Origin: Bordetella ansorpii
Lineage (GTDB): Bacteria; Pseudomonadota; Gammaproteobacteria; Burkholderiales; Burkholderiaceae_B
DNA length: 64,000 nucleotides
Assembly (NCBI RefSeq): GCF_900078315.1
Contig: NZ_FKBS01000025.1
Coordinates: 583,506 to 647,505 of the forward strand
Reading direction: 5' to 3'
Shown here: positions 37,217 to 47,079 of the stretch, piece after piece
How the letters are laid out: each line of letters opens with the position of its first letter
Position numbering within the stretch: the first letter of the stretch is position 1
Notes under the pieces: generated by a model
Told to the model about the DNA's origin: nothing
Databases searched by the model: none
Seen by the model: only the letters and a program-made list of their open reading frames with translations
Translations under genes and position numbers: made by a program

Positions 37217-38029
37217 TTATAGGTACCCGCCGGAAATCCGCTCGATCCCGGCCAGGTCGCGGCGGCTGGCGACGTTGCCGAAACCGGCGGCGCGCAACTG
37301 CTCGCGCACGGCCTCGGCCTGATCCCAGCCATGTTCCATCCACAGCGCGCCGCCCGGCGCCAGCCAGGCGGGCGCGTCGGCGGCGATGCGCGCCAGCGCG
37401 CCCAGGCCGTCGGCGCCATCCGTCAGCGCGCCGCGGGGCTCGTGGCGCAGGTCGCCCTGCGCCAAGTGCTGGTCGGCGCTGTGGATATACGGGGGATTGG
37501 ACACGATCAGGTCGAAGCGCTCGCCCGCCGGCAGCGCACCGAACCAGTCGCCGTGCAACAGGCGCAGCCGGGCGCCGAGCCGGCTGGCATTGTCGGTGGC
37601 CACGGCCAGCGCCGCGGCGCTGCAGTCGGTGGCGGTGACGACGGCCTGTGAACGCGCCAGCGCCACCGAGATCGCGATGGCGCCGCTGCCCGTGCCCAGG
37701 TCCAGCACCGTGGCGCCGGGCTTGCGGGAAATCGCCTCGATGGCGGTTTCCACCAGCAGTTCGGTATCGGGACGCGGAATCAGCACGTCGGGCGTCACCC
37801 GGAACGTGTGTCCCATGAATTCGCGCTCGCCCAGCAGATAAGCCATGGGCTCGCCGGCCAGGCGCCGCTCGGCCAGCGCACGGTACAGCTCGGCGGCCAC
37901 GGCGGGCGCGGGATCGGTATCGTGGGCCAGCAGCCAGGCACGCGGCTTGTTCAGGGCGTGTTCCAGCAGCATGCGCACTTCCAGGCGCGGCAGGCGCGAG
38001 TCGTGCAACAGGTCGATGATGCGCGTCAT
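37217..38029 (-). CDS. prmC: Peptide chain release factor N5-glutamine methyltransferase
   Basis: PrmC (HemK) methylates the Gln of the GGQ motif of release factors RF1 and RF2 with SAM. The 270-residue protein has the SAM-binding LDLGTGSGAIAIS near 109-121 and the substrate-glutamine motif NPPY at 178-181. MTRIID at 38029 was chosen over longer frames. Its substrate gene prfA lies directly upstream in the same operon. Confidence 0.94.
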   Translation of the reverse strand: MTRIIDLLHDSRLPRLEVRMLLEHALNKPRAWLLAHDTDPAPAVAAELYRALAERRLAGEPMAYLLGEREFMGHTFRVTPDVLIPRPDTELLVETAIEAISRKPGATVLDLGTGSGAIAISVALARSQAVVTATDCSAAALAVATDNASRLGARLRLLHGDWFGALPAGERFDLIVSNPPYIHSADQHLAQGDLRHEPRGALTDGADGLGALARIAADAPAWLAPGGALWMEHGWDQAEAVREQLRAAGFGNVASRRDLAGIERISGGYL

Positions 38030-38136
38030 GGATGGTCGGCGGCGATGGATGGAGACGGCGAGCTTGCCACGCAATGGTTTCCACGGAATGCGTCGCGGCA
38101 AGAATGTCGCGATCTCCCCCTAGAAACCAGAATGCG

Positions 38137-39219
38137 TTAGACCTCGTCGCCCAGGGCCGCCAGTTGCTCGGCCTGGTGTTCGGAGATCAGCGCGCCTGTC
38201 AATTCTTCCAGGTCGCCTTCCATGATCTGCTGCAGCTTGTACAGCGTCAGGTTGATGCGGTGGTCCGTCACGCGGCCCTGCGGGAAGTTGTAGGTGCGGA
38301 TGCGTTCGGAACGATCGCCCGAACCGATCAGGCTCTTGCGCTCGGCGGCCTCCTTGCTCTGTCGCGCACGCAATTCCTGGTCTTTCAGGCGCGCGGCCAG
38401 CACCTGCATTGCCTTGTCCTTGTTGCGGTGCTGCGAGCGGTCGTCCTGGCACTCCACCACCAGGCCCGTGGGCAAGTGGGTGATGCGCACGGCCGAGTCG
38501 GTCTTGTTGATGTGCTGCCCGCCCGCGCCGCTGGCGCGGAACGTGTCGATGCGCAGGTCGCTGGGGTTGATGACGATCTCGCTCATCTCGTCGGCCTCGG
38601 GCATCACCGCCACCGTGCATGCCGACGTGTGGATGCGGCCCTGCGCCTCGGTGGCGGGGACGCGCTGCACGCGATGCGCGCCCGACTCGAACTTCAGGCG
38701 GCCATAGGCGCCGTCGCCGTCGATACGCGCGATCACTTCCTTGTAGCCGCCCAGTTCCGAGGGGCTTTCCGACATCAGTTCCACACGCCAGCCGCGCGTT
38801 TCGGCGAAGCGCGTGTACATGCGCAGCAGGTCGCCCGAGAACAGCGCGCTTTCGTCGCCGCCCGTGCCCGCGCGGATTTCCAGGAACAGGCTGCGGCCAT
38901 CGTCGGGATCGCGCGGCAGCAGCAGCAACTGCAGTTCGCCTTCCAGCGTTTCCAGGCGCGTCTTGCCCGCCTTCAGTTCTTCTTCCGCCATCTCGCGCAT
39001 GTCGGGGTCGGACAGCATCTCTTGCGCCGCGGCGATGTCGCCCTCGGTCGCCTCGAAGGTCTTGAAGGCGATGGCGACAGGCTCGACCTCGGCACGCTCG
39101 CGCGACAGCTTGCGGAAGCGGTCCATGTCGGACGCGGACTCGGGATCGGCCAGCAAGGCATCGATCTCGATCAGGCGATGGGCCAGCTGTTCCAGCCGGC
39201 TGCGCATGGAAGCTTTCAT
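38137..39219 (-). CDS. prfA: Peptide chain release factor 1
   Basis: RF1 ends translation at UAA and UAG. The 360-residue protein has the stop-codon-recognition PAT tripeptide at 188-190 (RVPATEAQG) and the peptidyl-hydrolysis motif GGQ at 233-235 ([18 protein letters not shown]). The start MKASMRS at 39219 gives the standard length; MRSRLEQL at 39207 is also possible. It is between hemA and prmC, the conserved order. Confidence 0.96.
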   Translation of the reverse strand: MKASMRSRLEQLAHRLIEIDALLADPESASDMDRFRKLSRERAEVEPVAIAFKTFEATEGDIAAAQEMLSDPDMREMAEEELKAGKTRLETLEGELQLLLLPRDPDDGRSLFLEIRAGTGGDESALFSGDLLRMYTRFAETRGWRVELMSESPSELGGYKEVIARIDGDGAYGRLKFESGAHRVQRVPATEAQGRIHTSACTVAVMPEADEMSEIVINPSDLRIDTFRASGAGGQHINKTDSAVRITHLPTGLVVECQDDRSQHRNKDKAMQVLAARLKDQELRARQSKEAAERKSLIGSGDRSERIRTYNFPQGRVTDHRINLTLYKLQQIMEGDLEELTGALISEHQAEQLAALGDEV

Positions 39220-39310
39220 CAGCGGAAATACCAAATAAAGGGGGAAATCGGCACGGCGGGCGCCCGCGAGGCGAACGTCCGCCGCCAAAGAGGCGGCGCG
39301 TTGCGGGACG

Positions 39311-40585
39311 CTAACGGCGCGTGTCGCGGCTGGGGAACAGGCGCGGCATCCAGCCCAGCAATTGCCGGCGCTCGTCGCCTTCGCTGCGGTTGAGCGCCGC
39401 CAGCGGGCCGTGCAGGTACTTCTGGGTCAGGCCGTGCGCCAGTTGTTCAAGCACGGCTTCGGGGGAATCGCCACGCGCCAGCATGCGGCGGGCGCGCTCG
39501 AGTTCGGCGGCCTGCACGTCGGCGGCGGCCTGGTGCAGGTCGCGGATGACCGGCACCACTTCGCGCGATTGCATCCAGTGCATGAAGCCCTGGACGCGGG
39601 TTTCGATGATGGCCTCGGCCTGCACCACCGCCGCGCGGCGCGCGTCGGTGCCGGTTTGCACCAGGCGGCCCAGGTCGTCGACGGAATACAGGTAGATATC
39701 GTCCAGGCGGCCGACTTCGGGTTCGATATCGCGCGGCACGGCCAGGTCGATCATGACCATGGGACGGTGGCGGCGCAGCTTGGTGGCGCGCTCGACCATG
39801 CCCAGGCCCATGATGGGCAGGGAACTGGCCGTACAGGACACCACCACGTCGAATTCGGACAGGCGGTCGCCCAGCTCGGCCAGCTTCATGGTGCCGGCGG
39901 CGAAGCGGCCCGCCAGCGTCTCGGCGCGCTCGGTGGTGCGATTGGCCACCACCATGCTGTGCGGACGCTGCGCGGCGAAGTGCGTGGCACAGAGTTCGAT
40001 CATCTCGCCCGCGCCGATGAACAGCACGCGCGCCTGATCCAGCTTGCCGAACACGCGCTCGGCCAGGCGCACCGCGGCGGCGGCCATGGACACCGACTGC
40101 GCGCCGATGGCGGTTTGCGAACGGACTTCCTTGGCCACCGAGAAGGTGCGCTGGAACAGTTGATGCAGCAGCGTGCCCAGCGAACCGGCCTCGTCGGCGG
40201 CACGGATGGCGTCCTTCATCTGGCCCAGGATCTGCGGCTCGCCCAGCACCATGGAGTCGAGCCCGCTGGCCACGCGGAACGCGTGACGCACGGCTTCATC
40301 CTGGCGATGGCGGTACAGATGGGGGTCGAGCGAGACGGCTTCGATGCGGTTGTGCTCGGCCAGCCACGCCGGCAGTTGCTCGGCCACCTGCGGCTCGGCC
40401 GCACAGTAGACCTCGGTGCGATTACAGGTGGACAGGATGGCGGCTTCGCGCACCGATCCACCGAATGCCGCCCGCAACCCTTCCAGCGCCGGACGCACCA
40501 GATCGACGGGCATGGACACGCGCTCGCGCACCGAGACCGGGGCGGAGGTGTGATTCAGACCGAAGGCAAGAACGGCGACGGACAT
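39311..40585 (-). CDS. hemA: Glutamyl-tRNA reductase
   Basis: First enzyme of C5 haem biosynthesis; it reduces glutamyl-tRNA to glutamate-1-semialdehyde with NADPH. The 424-residue protein has the catalytic cysteine motif STCNRTEVY (C54), [12 protein letters not shown], and the NADPH-binding [16 protein letters not shown]. The start [17 protein letters not shown] is typical. It is the first gene of hemA-prfA-prmC-grxD-ubiX. Confidence 0.96.
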   Translation of the reverse strand: MSVAVLAFGLNHTSAPVSVRERVSMPVDLVRPALEGLRAAFGGSVREAAILSTCNRTEVYCAAEPQVAEQLPAWLAEHNRIEAVSLDPHLYRHRQDEAVRHAFRVASGLDSMVLGEPQILGQMKDAIRAADEAGSLGTLLHQLFQRTFSVAKEVRSQTAIGAQSVSMAAAAVRLAERVFGKLDQARVLFIGAGEMIELCATHFAAQRPHSMVVANRTTERAETLAGRFAAGTMKLAELGDRLSEFDVVVSCTASSLPIMGLGMVERATKLRRHRPMVMIDLAVPRDIEPEVGRLDDIYLYSVDDLGRLVQTGTDARRAAVVQAEAIIETRVQGFMHWMQSREVVPVIRDLHQAAADVQAAELERARRMLARGDSPEAVLEQLAHGLTQKYLHGPLAALNRSEGDERRQLLGWMPRLFPSRDTRR

Positions 40586-40837
40586 CGTGGCAGGTGTGCG
40601 CGACCCGGAAGGTGTCGGCGCTGGGCGCCGGCGTGTACGGGTAGCTTGTACACACGGATGTAACAGAGAACAACCCAGGATTATACGCCCAGGGTTTCCC
40701 CTGAGGTTGTTGGATGGCATCAATGAGGGGTTGGGGGCGTCCTGTGGGTGAGGTCAGTGTTGATGGAACTCGGCGAAGAAATTTGGTGCCAGTTCCTGCA
40801 CGCGTTGAAAAATTCATGTATAGTTGCGGTCTTCGTT

Positions 40838-40913
40838 GGCCTGGTAGCTCAGTTGGTAGAGCAGCGGATTGAAAATCCGCGTGTCGGTGGTTCGATTCCG
40901 CCCCAGGCCACCA
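40838..40913 (+). tRNA. tRNA-Phe (anticodon GAA)
   Basis: A 76-base cloverleaf with acceptor arms GGCCTGG/CCAGGCC, discriminator A and an encoded CCA end at 40911-40913. The D-arm sequence TAGCTCAGTTGGTAGAGCA and T-arm GGTTCGATTCC are canonical. The anticodon loop is TTGAAAA with anticodon GAA. A -10-like TATAGT sits at 40819-40824. A strong terminator follows at 40925. Confidence 0.97.
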
Positions 40914-40924
40914 AAAAGATTTCC

Positions 40925-40953
40925 AAAGGGCTGCGCTGACGCGCAGCCCTTTT
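40925..40953 (+). terminator. Intrinsic terminator of tRNA-Phe
   Basis: A 12-bp perfect stem (AAAGGGCTGCGC/GCGCAGCCCTTT) with a TGAC loop and a T-run at its end, 11 bases after the tRNA. Confidence 0.85.
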
Positions 40954-41067
40954 GCATTGGTGCCGTCAAAGCAGTCAAAAACACCCCTGCAGCGACGCAC
41001 GCATGGCGCTACGTCAGGTTCGCAAGCCTCACACGCGCTTACGGCCTACCCATGCAACGATCAGCGC

Positions 41068-41331
41068 ATGCATTGCTCCGACCAACACATCCACGACACG
41101 ATTCTCTGCCTGCTCAACCAACGCGAGCCGGGCGCGACCGTCTGTCCGTCGGAGGTCGCAAGGACGTTGGCACCAAACGACTGGCGGCCATTGATGCCCC
41201 GGGTGCGTGAAGTGGCCATCGACATGGCCAGACGCAGCGCCTTGACCATTCGCCAAAAGGGCCACAACGTGGATCCCAAAGATCAACCTCATGGCCCGAT
41301 TCGGCTAGGCATGCCTCACCAACAAGGTTGA
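41068..41331 (+). CDS. DUF3253 protein
   Basis: An 87-residue protein of the DUF3253 type: ILCLLNQREPGATVCPSEVARTL, then DWRPLMPRVREVAIDMARR and GHNVDPKDQPHGPIRLGMP. The fold is a winged-helix-like domain of unknown role. The frame is open to 40957, but the family similarity starts near MHCSDQHIHDTI, so the ATG at 41068 was used; no strong ribosome site is visible. It lies between tRNA-Phe and hipBA. Confidence 0.7.
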   Translation: MHCSDQHIHDTILCLLNQREPGATVCPSEVARTLAPNDWRPLMPRVREVAIDMARRSALTIRQKGHNVDPKDQPHGPIRLGMPHQQG

Positions 41332-41341
41332 CCGCCGCTTG

Positions 41342-41363
41342 TTTGCTAGTTAAAACTAGCAAA
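41342..41363. promoter_or_regulatory. HipB-type operator palindrome
   Basis: Perfect 10-bp inverted repeat TTTGCTAGTT-AA-AACTAGCAAA, 29 bases before the HipB-like gene. Autoregulation through such palindromes is known for HipB and related antitoxins. Confidence 0.65.
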
Positions 41364-41392
41364 TCAACATAAATCCTTTTAGAACGTCAGTT

Positions 41393-41656
41393 ATGACTGA
41401 CAAAATCCTGTTCCTAAACCAGCTTGCCCCGATCTTGAAAGCCCACCGCGAAACCGCTGGGCTCTCGAAGACGGAGCTCGCCCATCGCGCCGGAAAAGTG
41501 CGTGAGGTGATCTATCGTATCGAGTCAGGCGAAGACGTCACCGTGTCCTCACTACTGGCCGTGCTTGGCGCCATGGGCCTGGCGTTGCAGATCACCCGTG
41601 CAGGCATGCCGACGATGCAGGAAGTCGCAGACCATTTCTCACGCGACGAGGACTGA
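41393..41656 (+). CDS. hipB: HipB-like XRE antitoxin
   Basis: An 87-residue Cro/C1-type helix-turn-helix protein (LAPILKAHRETAGLSKTELAHRAGKVREVIYRIESGEDVTVSSLLAVLGAMGLALQI). It ends with an acidic tail. It is 8 bases upstream of the HipA-like kinase gene, the standard antitoxin-toxin order. It should neutralise HipA and bind the palindrome upstream. Confidence 0.85.
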   Translation: MTDKILFLNQLAPILKAHRETAGLSKTELAHRAGKVREVIYRIESGEDVTVSSLLAVLGAMGLALQITRAGMPTMQEVADHFSRDED

Positions 41657-41664
41657 GCGCAGCC

Positions 41665-42885
41665 ATGCTTCCGGACAAAATTCCGCTGCTGCAGATCGCC
41701 ATTGCAAACGAGCCCGATGCCGGGCAGTTGCTGAAGCAGTCGAGGTATGAATTCCGCTATCTGGGCCCCGATCCCGATCAGACCTCGCTGGCCCTGCTGA
41801 TGCCCGCCGCCGATCGCCTGACCTGGCAGGACGGCGATCTGTTTCCCGTGATGGACCAGAATCTGCCGGAAGGCGACCTCTACATGCGGCTACGCGCTGC
41901 GTTTCCCAAGCAGCCGCTGACACCCATGCATCTGCTGGCCCTGAGCGGCCAGAACAGCATTGGCCGGATCGGCTATCGCTTGCCGGATAGCCCTTGCGTC
42001 CCTGCCCCCCCCACGCTCGACAAGCGTACGTTGCTGTCGACGCGCTACACCCCCGAGGTGTTCGACGAACTGGTAAGCGCCTACCTGAGCACAGGCGCCG
42101 GGATTGCAGGCATGCAACCCAAGATCATGGTGCCCGACCGGCCGACCGTACCTATCTCGTCATTGATCGTCAAAGCCGCCAGCCCCGCCTACCCCGGCTT
42201 GGCAGCCAATGAATTCCTGTGCCTGAGCGCGGCGCGGCTGGCAGGCATCGACACCCCCGATTTTGCGCTGTCGGACGATGGGCAGATGCTGGTGCTGGAC
42301 CGCTTCGATCTGGTCACGAAAACCGATGGAACATTAGAACGGCTGGGGTTCGAGGATATTGCCGCGCTGGCGGGCCTGCGGGTGCGCGATGTGCTGGCCG
42401 ACCGCAAGTACCAAGGCAGTTATGAGCGCGTGGCCCAGTTGCTCATCCAATTGCAGTTACCCAGGCACAACCTGCTGCGATTCTTCGAGCAAGTCGCTTT
42501 CAGCATCATGGTCCGCAACGGTGATGGCCATCTGAAGAACTATGGTGTGCTGTACCGCTCGGCCAGCGAGGCCTGGTTGGCTCCCATGTTCGACGTCGTA
42601 ACGACCGCAGTCTATCGGTATGCCCGCTACGACGGGGGGCCAGAACTGGAAGACAGGACGATGGCGCTGAAGCTTTTTGCCGGCAAGCACCAGACGAAGA
42701 CCTATCCCACTGAAGACGAGTTGCTGCGGTTCGGCAGCAAGGTATGCGGGGTCAGCAATCCTCGCGAAGTGCTGCGCCGCATCGGTGAAGGCATGTCCGC
42801 CGCCATGCGCCAGGCGCAAGGCGATGAACGCATCCCCCGGGCACTGCGTACTGATATGGCCCGGGCCTGGCAGATGTCAGCCTGA
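41665..42885 (+). CDS. hipA: HipA-like serine/threonine kinase toxin
   Basis: A 406-residue HipA-family kinase. The N-terminal HipA subdomain covers about 1-110. The ATP lysine is in SSLIVKAAS (K170). The catalytic loop reads NGDGHLKNYG (D287, N292), and the metal Asp is in PMFDVVTT (D310). E. coli HipA phosphorylates GltX and drives persistence. The glycine-rich loop is GIAGMQPK where E. coli HipA has SVAGAQEK, so the autophosphorylated Ser150 equivalent is Gly here. The pair stands between tRNA-Phe and a chemoreceptor gene. Confidence 0.87.
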   Translation: MLPDKIPLLQIAIANEPDAGQLLKQSRYEFRYLGPDPDQTSLALLMPAADRLTWQDGDLFPVMDQNLPEGDLYMRLRAAFPKQPLTPMHLLALSGQNSIGRIGYRLPDSPCVPAPPTLDKRTLLSTRYTPEVFDELVSAYLSTGAGIAGMQPKIMVPDRPTVPISSLIVKAASPAYPGLAANEFLCLSAARLAGIDTPDFALSDDGQMLVLDRFDLVTKTDGTLERLGFEDIAALAGLRVRDVLADRKYQGSYERVAQLLIQLQLPRHNLLRFFEQVAFSIMVRNGDGHLKNYGVLYRSASEAWLAPMFDVVTTAVYRYARYDGGPELEDRTMALKLFAGKHQTKTYPTEDELLRFGSKVCGVSNPREVLRRIGEGMSAAMRQAQGDERIPRALRTDMARAWQMSA

Positions 42886-42935
42886 AGCTTGGGCACACAA
42901 TGGGCGGGATAGCATCGCAGCCCTCCTTGCGTCGA

Positions 42936-44567
42936 TCAGTGCGCCATCTCCAGCGCCCCCGCCCGGCCGCCATACCCCACCTGCCCCGCCGACACCTCGA
43001 TCACCTGCCCCGACGCCAGCTTGAAGATCGCCACGGCCCCACGCAGCTTCTCCGCCTGTATTTCCAGCGACGACGCCGCCGCCGACGCCTCTTCCACCAG
43101 CGCCGCGTTCTGCTGCGTCACCGCATCCATCTGCGACACGGCCTGATTCACCTGCTGGATCCCGGCCGACTGTTCCGCCGAGGCCGAGGAAATCTCGGCA
43201 ATGATGCTGCTGACGCGATGCACGGCGCTCACGATCTCGCGCATGGTGGCGCCGGCGCTTTCCACCTGGCCCGCGCCCTGCCGCACCTTGCCGTTGGAAT
43301 CGTCGATCAGCGACTTGATCTCCTTGGCGGCCTGCGCGCTGCGTTGCGCCAACGCACGCACTTCCGACGCCACCACGGCAAAGCCCTTGCCCTGCTCGCC
43401 GGCGCGCGCGGCTTCCACGGCCGCGTTCAGCGCCAGGATGTTGGTCTGGAACGCGATGCTGTCGATCACGCCGACGATCTCGGCAATGCGGCGCGAGCTG
43501 TCGGAAATCGCCTGCATGGTGGTGACGACTTCGTCGACCACGTCGCCGCCCCGCTGCGCCACGTCGGAAGCTTCCTGCGCCAGCTGGTTGGCGCCGCGCG
43601 AGTTCTCGGCGTTCTGGTGCACGGTGGACGCCAGTTCTTCCATGCTGGCGGCGGTCTCTTCCAGGGACGCAGCCTGTTCTTCCGTTCGGGAAGACAGATC
43701 TGAGTTGCCCGCGGCGATCTCGCGCGAGCCGGTATGGATCTGCTCCACGCCGTCTCGCACGGTGGACACGGTGCGGATCAAGCCGTCCTGCATGCTCTTG
43801 ACGGCGGCGAACAGCACGCCGATCTCGTTCTTCGAGGCCGCCACGATACGGCCGGTCAGGTCGCCGGCAGCGATCCGTTCGAAGATCTGCGCGGCTTCGC
43901 GCAGCGGCTTGAAGACGCGGCTGTTGAACAGATAGAGCATGCCCGCCATCAGCAGCAGCACCACCAGGCCGCCCACGGCCAGCGCAATCACCGCACGCGC
44001 GATGGTGGCGGAGGCGTCGTCCGAAATCTGCGCGCCGACCTTGCTGGCATAGTCGACGTAGGCCAGCAGGCTCTTGGTGAACGCCGCCCCCATCGGCGTG
44101 ACCTTCTGGTCGTTCAGCGTCAGGGTCTGCTGCAGATTGCCCGCCAACGCAGCCTGGACCAAGGGATCGTAGGCTTCCTTGCGATAGGCCTCGTAGCTGC
44201 TGATCATGTCGCGATACAGCGGACCACCTTCGGCGGACGTATCCGGATGCGCCCGCAGCGTCTTGACGTACCCATCGGCGCGTTCGTTGTAGGGAATGGC
44301 GCGCTGCGCGATCTTCTTGGCGTCTTCGATATCGCCGTCCTTCATGCGCGCAACGGCATTCACGATGGCAAGCCGCGCGCGCAACAGTTCACTGGCCAGG
44401 CGATGCGCCTGGTCGCCACGCACGACGTTGTTGTCCAGCAGTTCCTGGATCGCTACCCGATTGGTTTCCAGCATGCGATAGCCGGCGATGCCGGTTGCCA
44501 GAAACAGCAGAAAACAGATGCCCAGCGCCCACATCAGGAGGGCGCGAATGCTCAGATTGGTAAACAT
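42936..44567 (-). CDS. Methyl-accepting chemotaxis protein (Tar/Tsr type)
   Basis: Inner-membrane chemoreceptor of 543 residues. TM1 is near 10-30 and TM2 near 190-215, with a periplasmic four-helix ligand domain (TarH-like) between them. A HAMP domain is at about 215-270. The signalling hairpin includes [34 protein letters not shown]. The C-terminus ends AGALEMAH and lacks the NWETF pentapeptide that tethers CheR/CheB. It is convergent with hipA. The ligand is unknown. Confidence 0.92.
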   Translation of the reverse strand: MFTNLSIRALLMWALGICFLLFLATGIAGYRMLETNRVAIQELLDNNVVRGDQAHRLASELLRARLAIVNAVARMKDGDIEDAKKIAQRAIPYNERADGYVKTLRAHPDTSAEGGPLYRDMISSYEAYRKEAYDPLVQAALAGNLQQTLTLNDQKVTPMGAAFTKSLLAYVDYASKVGAQISDDASATIARAVIALAVGGLVVLLLMAGMLYLFNSRVFKPLREAAQIFERIAAGDLTGRIVAASKNEIGVLFAAVKSMQDGLIRTVSTVRDGVEQIHTGSREIAAGNSDLSSRTEEQAASLEETAASMEELASTVHQNAENSRGANQLAQEASDVAQRGGDVVDEVVTTMQAISDSSRRIAEIVGVIDSIAFQTNILALNAAVEAARAGEQGKGFAVVASEVRALAQRSAQAAKEIKSLIDDSNGKVRQGAGQVESAGATMREIVSAVHRVSSIIAEISSASAEQSAGIQQVNQAVSQMDAVTQQNAALVEEASAAASSLEIQAEKLRGAVAIFKLASGQVIEVSAGQVGYGGRAGALEMAH

Positions 44568-44994
44568 GGAATTCCAGACTCGCCGTGCATGAGCCCGCTG
44601 CTCCCCCGCGGACTCATGAAAAAGACAAAAATATGACTGTTATGACATCATTAACGGCTTGCCCGGTGGCAACTTAACGACGTTGGAGAAAGATCGGGAG
44701 TTTTGCCGACATATGCAGACTATTGCGCCTTGGCGGCTCTGAGACATTCAATCGTTGCGAACGTCCTACCGCAGCCTGAATGGCGTCGCTTATGTCGACG
44801 ACCTTGCAAACGCGCGTTACACCTGCACGCCTTTCGCACGGACCATCCCGCTGGCAATCCCGCAGGCGCGTGATATGTTGGCCCCGCAGTTTTCGGCTCG
44901 CCATCGCCTACGCGCAGGACTCCACCGCGCGGCACGAACGACATAGGCCAGACTGGCGATCCGCTCCGCCACGAAAAACAACCGGGAGCGTGCC
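44568..44994. other. Intergenic region without a credible gene
   Basis: About 427 bases between the divergent chemoreceptor and the TTG-start gene. It is less GC-rich than its surroundings near the left end. No operator, RNA or repeat was recognised. A short minus-strand frame at 44674-44904 has no family look. Confidence 0.5.
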
Positions 44995-46212
44995 TTGGGT
45001 TTGTTCGATATCTTCTCTTCCACCCCGTCCCGCGACAAGTTCGCGCAGATGGTCCGCCAGCAGGCCGCGCGGTCTGGCCTGACGCAGGATATGGTCTATT
45101 CCGAGCGCGATTTCTCGCTGCTGCACGGCGAGGGCCGGAAGCAGGTGTTCAACCTGCACAATGCCTACCATGACTACTGCGCGGCGCCCAAGGCCGAGCG
45201 CGCCAACGTACTGAACAAGTACCTGGCGGTGCTGCGGCAACCCGAGACGCCCAACACCTACGCGGATGCCCGGCCCTACCTGCGGCCCATCATCCGCAGC
45301 AAGACGTTCCCCGAGACCATGCGGCTGACGCACGCCGCCAATGGCGACGACAAACCCTACGAGGATTCCAGCCGCGTGTTCAGCGAAGACGCCGTGCTGA
45401 TGATCGCCTTCGATACGCCCGAGACGATGTCCAGCGTCGGCATCGAGCAGATCCGCGAATGGGGCATGACGTTCGACGCCGTCTTCGCCGATGCGATAGA
45501 CAATCTGCGCGGACTGGGCGCGGAGCAGTTCGTCGAGGTGGCCCCGGGCGTATATCGCGGCACGTGGAACGATGCCTACGACTCGTCGCGCTGCCTGCTG
45601 CCGGACATGATGCACCGCACGCCGGCCGGCACCGATTGCGTCATCATGATTCCCACGCGCGGCTGCCTGCTGGTGGCCTCGGCGCGCGACGTGAACGCGC
45701 AACGCGCCATGGTGGCCGTGGCCCAGGAAACGCTGGCCGCCGAGCAGCGCGCCGTGTCATCCCATATGTACCGCATCCACGACGGCCGGCTGGAAGCCGT
45801 CGTGCCGCAGGACGCGGACACCGCGCAACGGCTGGCCGACCTGCAACGCCACGGCTCGGCCGATGCCTATCAGGTGCAGAAGGATCTGCTGGAACGCCTG
45901 CACGAGGCGCAAGGCATCGACCTTTTCGTGGCCAGCTGCAAGCTGATCCAGCAGCAGGACACGGGACGGCTGAACACCTACGCGGTCTGGACCAAGGACG
46001 TGGATACGCTGCTGCCCCGCACGGACCTGATTGCGCTGCTGGTGATCGGCGAAGACGGCGAACCGAAGGCCGATGTCTTCACGACGTGGGACGCCATGTT
46101 CGCGGAATGCAGCGGATTGCTGGAGCCCGTGGCGGACGGCTATCCCGTGCGCTATCGCACCCGCGGGTTTCCCAGCGAGGAACAGTTCGCGCGCTTGCCC
46201 GCCGCGAACTGA
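44995..46212 (+). CDS. Uncharacterised protein, weakly DUF1444/YtpQ-like
   Basis: A 405-residue soluble protein without signal peptide or membrane segments. The segment ARPYLRPIIRSKTFPE and a late SYL-type beta-rich half recall the DUF1444/YtpQ family, but this is a weak resemblance. The start is a TTG at 44995 with a GGGAG ribosome site six bases upstream; MGLFDIFSSTPSRDKF is a plausible N-terminus. It is convergent with the SUKH-like gene. Function unknown. Confidence 0.65.
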   Translation: MGLFDIFSSTPSRDKFAQMVRQQAARSGLTQDMVYSERDFSLLHGEGRKQVFNLHNAYHDYCAAPKAERANVLNKYLAVLRQPETPNTYADARPYLRPIIRSKTFPETMRLTHAANGDDKPYEDSSRVFSEDAVLMIAFDTPETMSSVGIEQIREWGMTFDAVFADAIDNLRGLGAEQFVEVAPGVYRGTWNDAYDSSRCLLPDMMHRTPAGTDCVIMIPTRGCLLVASARDVNAQRAMVAVAQETLAAEQRAVSSHMYRIHDGRLEAVVPQDADTAQRLADLQRHGSADAYQVQKDLLERLHEAQGIDLFVASCKLIQQQDTGRLNTYAVWTKDVDTLLPRTDLIALLVIGEDGEPKADVFTTWDAMFAECSGLLEPVADGYPVRYRTRGFPSEEQFARLPAAN

Positions 46213-46279
46213 TGTCCGCCGGCAAGGTGCAAGAAAGCCCGGCGACCGCGCCGAGCCTTGCCGCGCAGGACGGCGCGCG

Positions 46280-46936
46280 TTATTCGATATCCCAGCGCGC
46301 CACGACCGTGAACCAGATCGGCGACGACCGCTTGAAGCGCTCGGCGCCGTTTTCGGCGTCTTCCTGAGGCAACAGCGACGGCACGGTCTCGGGCTTGGCC
46401 TTCGGGCCGGTGCGGAACGTGCGCTTTTGCACGGACAAGCGGGCCGGCGCCGAGATGATCTTGGCGTGATGCTCGGGCAGCGCGGGCGCGGTCACTTCCA
46501 GGCTGGCGCGCATCGCCTTGCCGATTTCCTGTGTGTCGTCGCCCAGGTACGACAGGTTGGCGTAGCTGGCCAGGTACGTGCCCGCCACGAAATCGGCGAA
46601 GCTGTCGTACTCGATGTCGTTCTCGTCATCGTCGTGCCAGACCATGGACACGCCCTGGCGGCCATCGGCCAGGCGCACCAGACAGTACGCATCGCCCGCG
46701 CCGCTTTCGGCGAAGGGAAAGAAACGGATGCCATCCTGCGCCTCGGGGTTCAGCCACTCGTCGATGACCTGCTGGCACTGCTCGGGCGAGATCCACTCGA
46801 AGTCGTAGACATCCGCCATCGCCGGCGTGTCGGCATCGGCGTGGGCCACGCCCTCGCCATACCAGGCCGCCAGTTCGGGCGGCAACTCGAAGCCGGCCTT
46901 TTGCGCGATGTCAGTGAACGATTTGAGCAGATCCAT
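46280..46936 (-). CDS. SMI1/KNR4 (SUKH)-like protein
   Basis: A 218-residue acidic cytosolic protein. The N-terminal half resembles the SUKH fold: GFELPPELAAWYGEGVA, then DVYDFEWISPEQCQQVIDEW and RQGVSMVWHDDDENDIEYDSFADFV. SUKH proteins often act as immunity proteins to contact-dependent or polymorphic toxins, but no toxin gene is next to it. The C-terminal third is basic and unassigned. It is a single gene with a TCTAG-rich upstream end. Confidence 0.65.
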   Translation of the reverse strand: MDLLKSFTDIAQKAGFELPPELAAWYGEGVAHADADTPAMADVYDFEWISPEQCQQVIDEWLNPEAQDGIRFFPFAESGAGDAYCLVRLADGRQGVSMVWHDDDENDIEYDSFADFVAGTYLASYANLSYLGDDTQEIGKAMRASLEVTAPALPEHHAKIISAPARLSVQKRTFRTGPKAKPETVPSLLPQEDAENGAERFKRSSPIWFTVVARWDIE

Positions 46937-47079
46937 GCGTGACTCCAGAAAAAGATTCCCGCATTCTAGCTAGGCCACGGCACATGGCTACATGACAGAC
47001 TTCAGACAAATCGAAACAGAGTGGCTTGCGCCGCCTCGTTTCCGGCGCGATTCCGCGCCTGAACGCGGCCCTCCCCTCG

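Noticed and set aside
40838-42885. Integrative element using tRNA-Phe as attachment site
   Set aside because: No integrase and no second copy of the tRNA 3' end was seen in the window.
44674-44904. Short minus-strand frame in the 44.6-45.0 kb gap
   Set aside because: No family resemblance, no ribosome site, cysteine/arginine-rich composition typical of chance frames.
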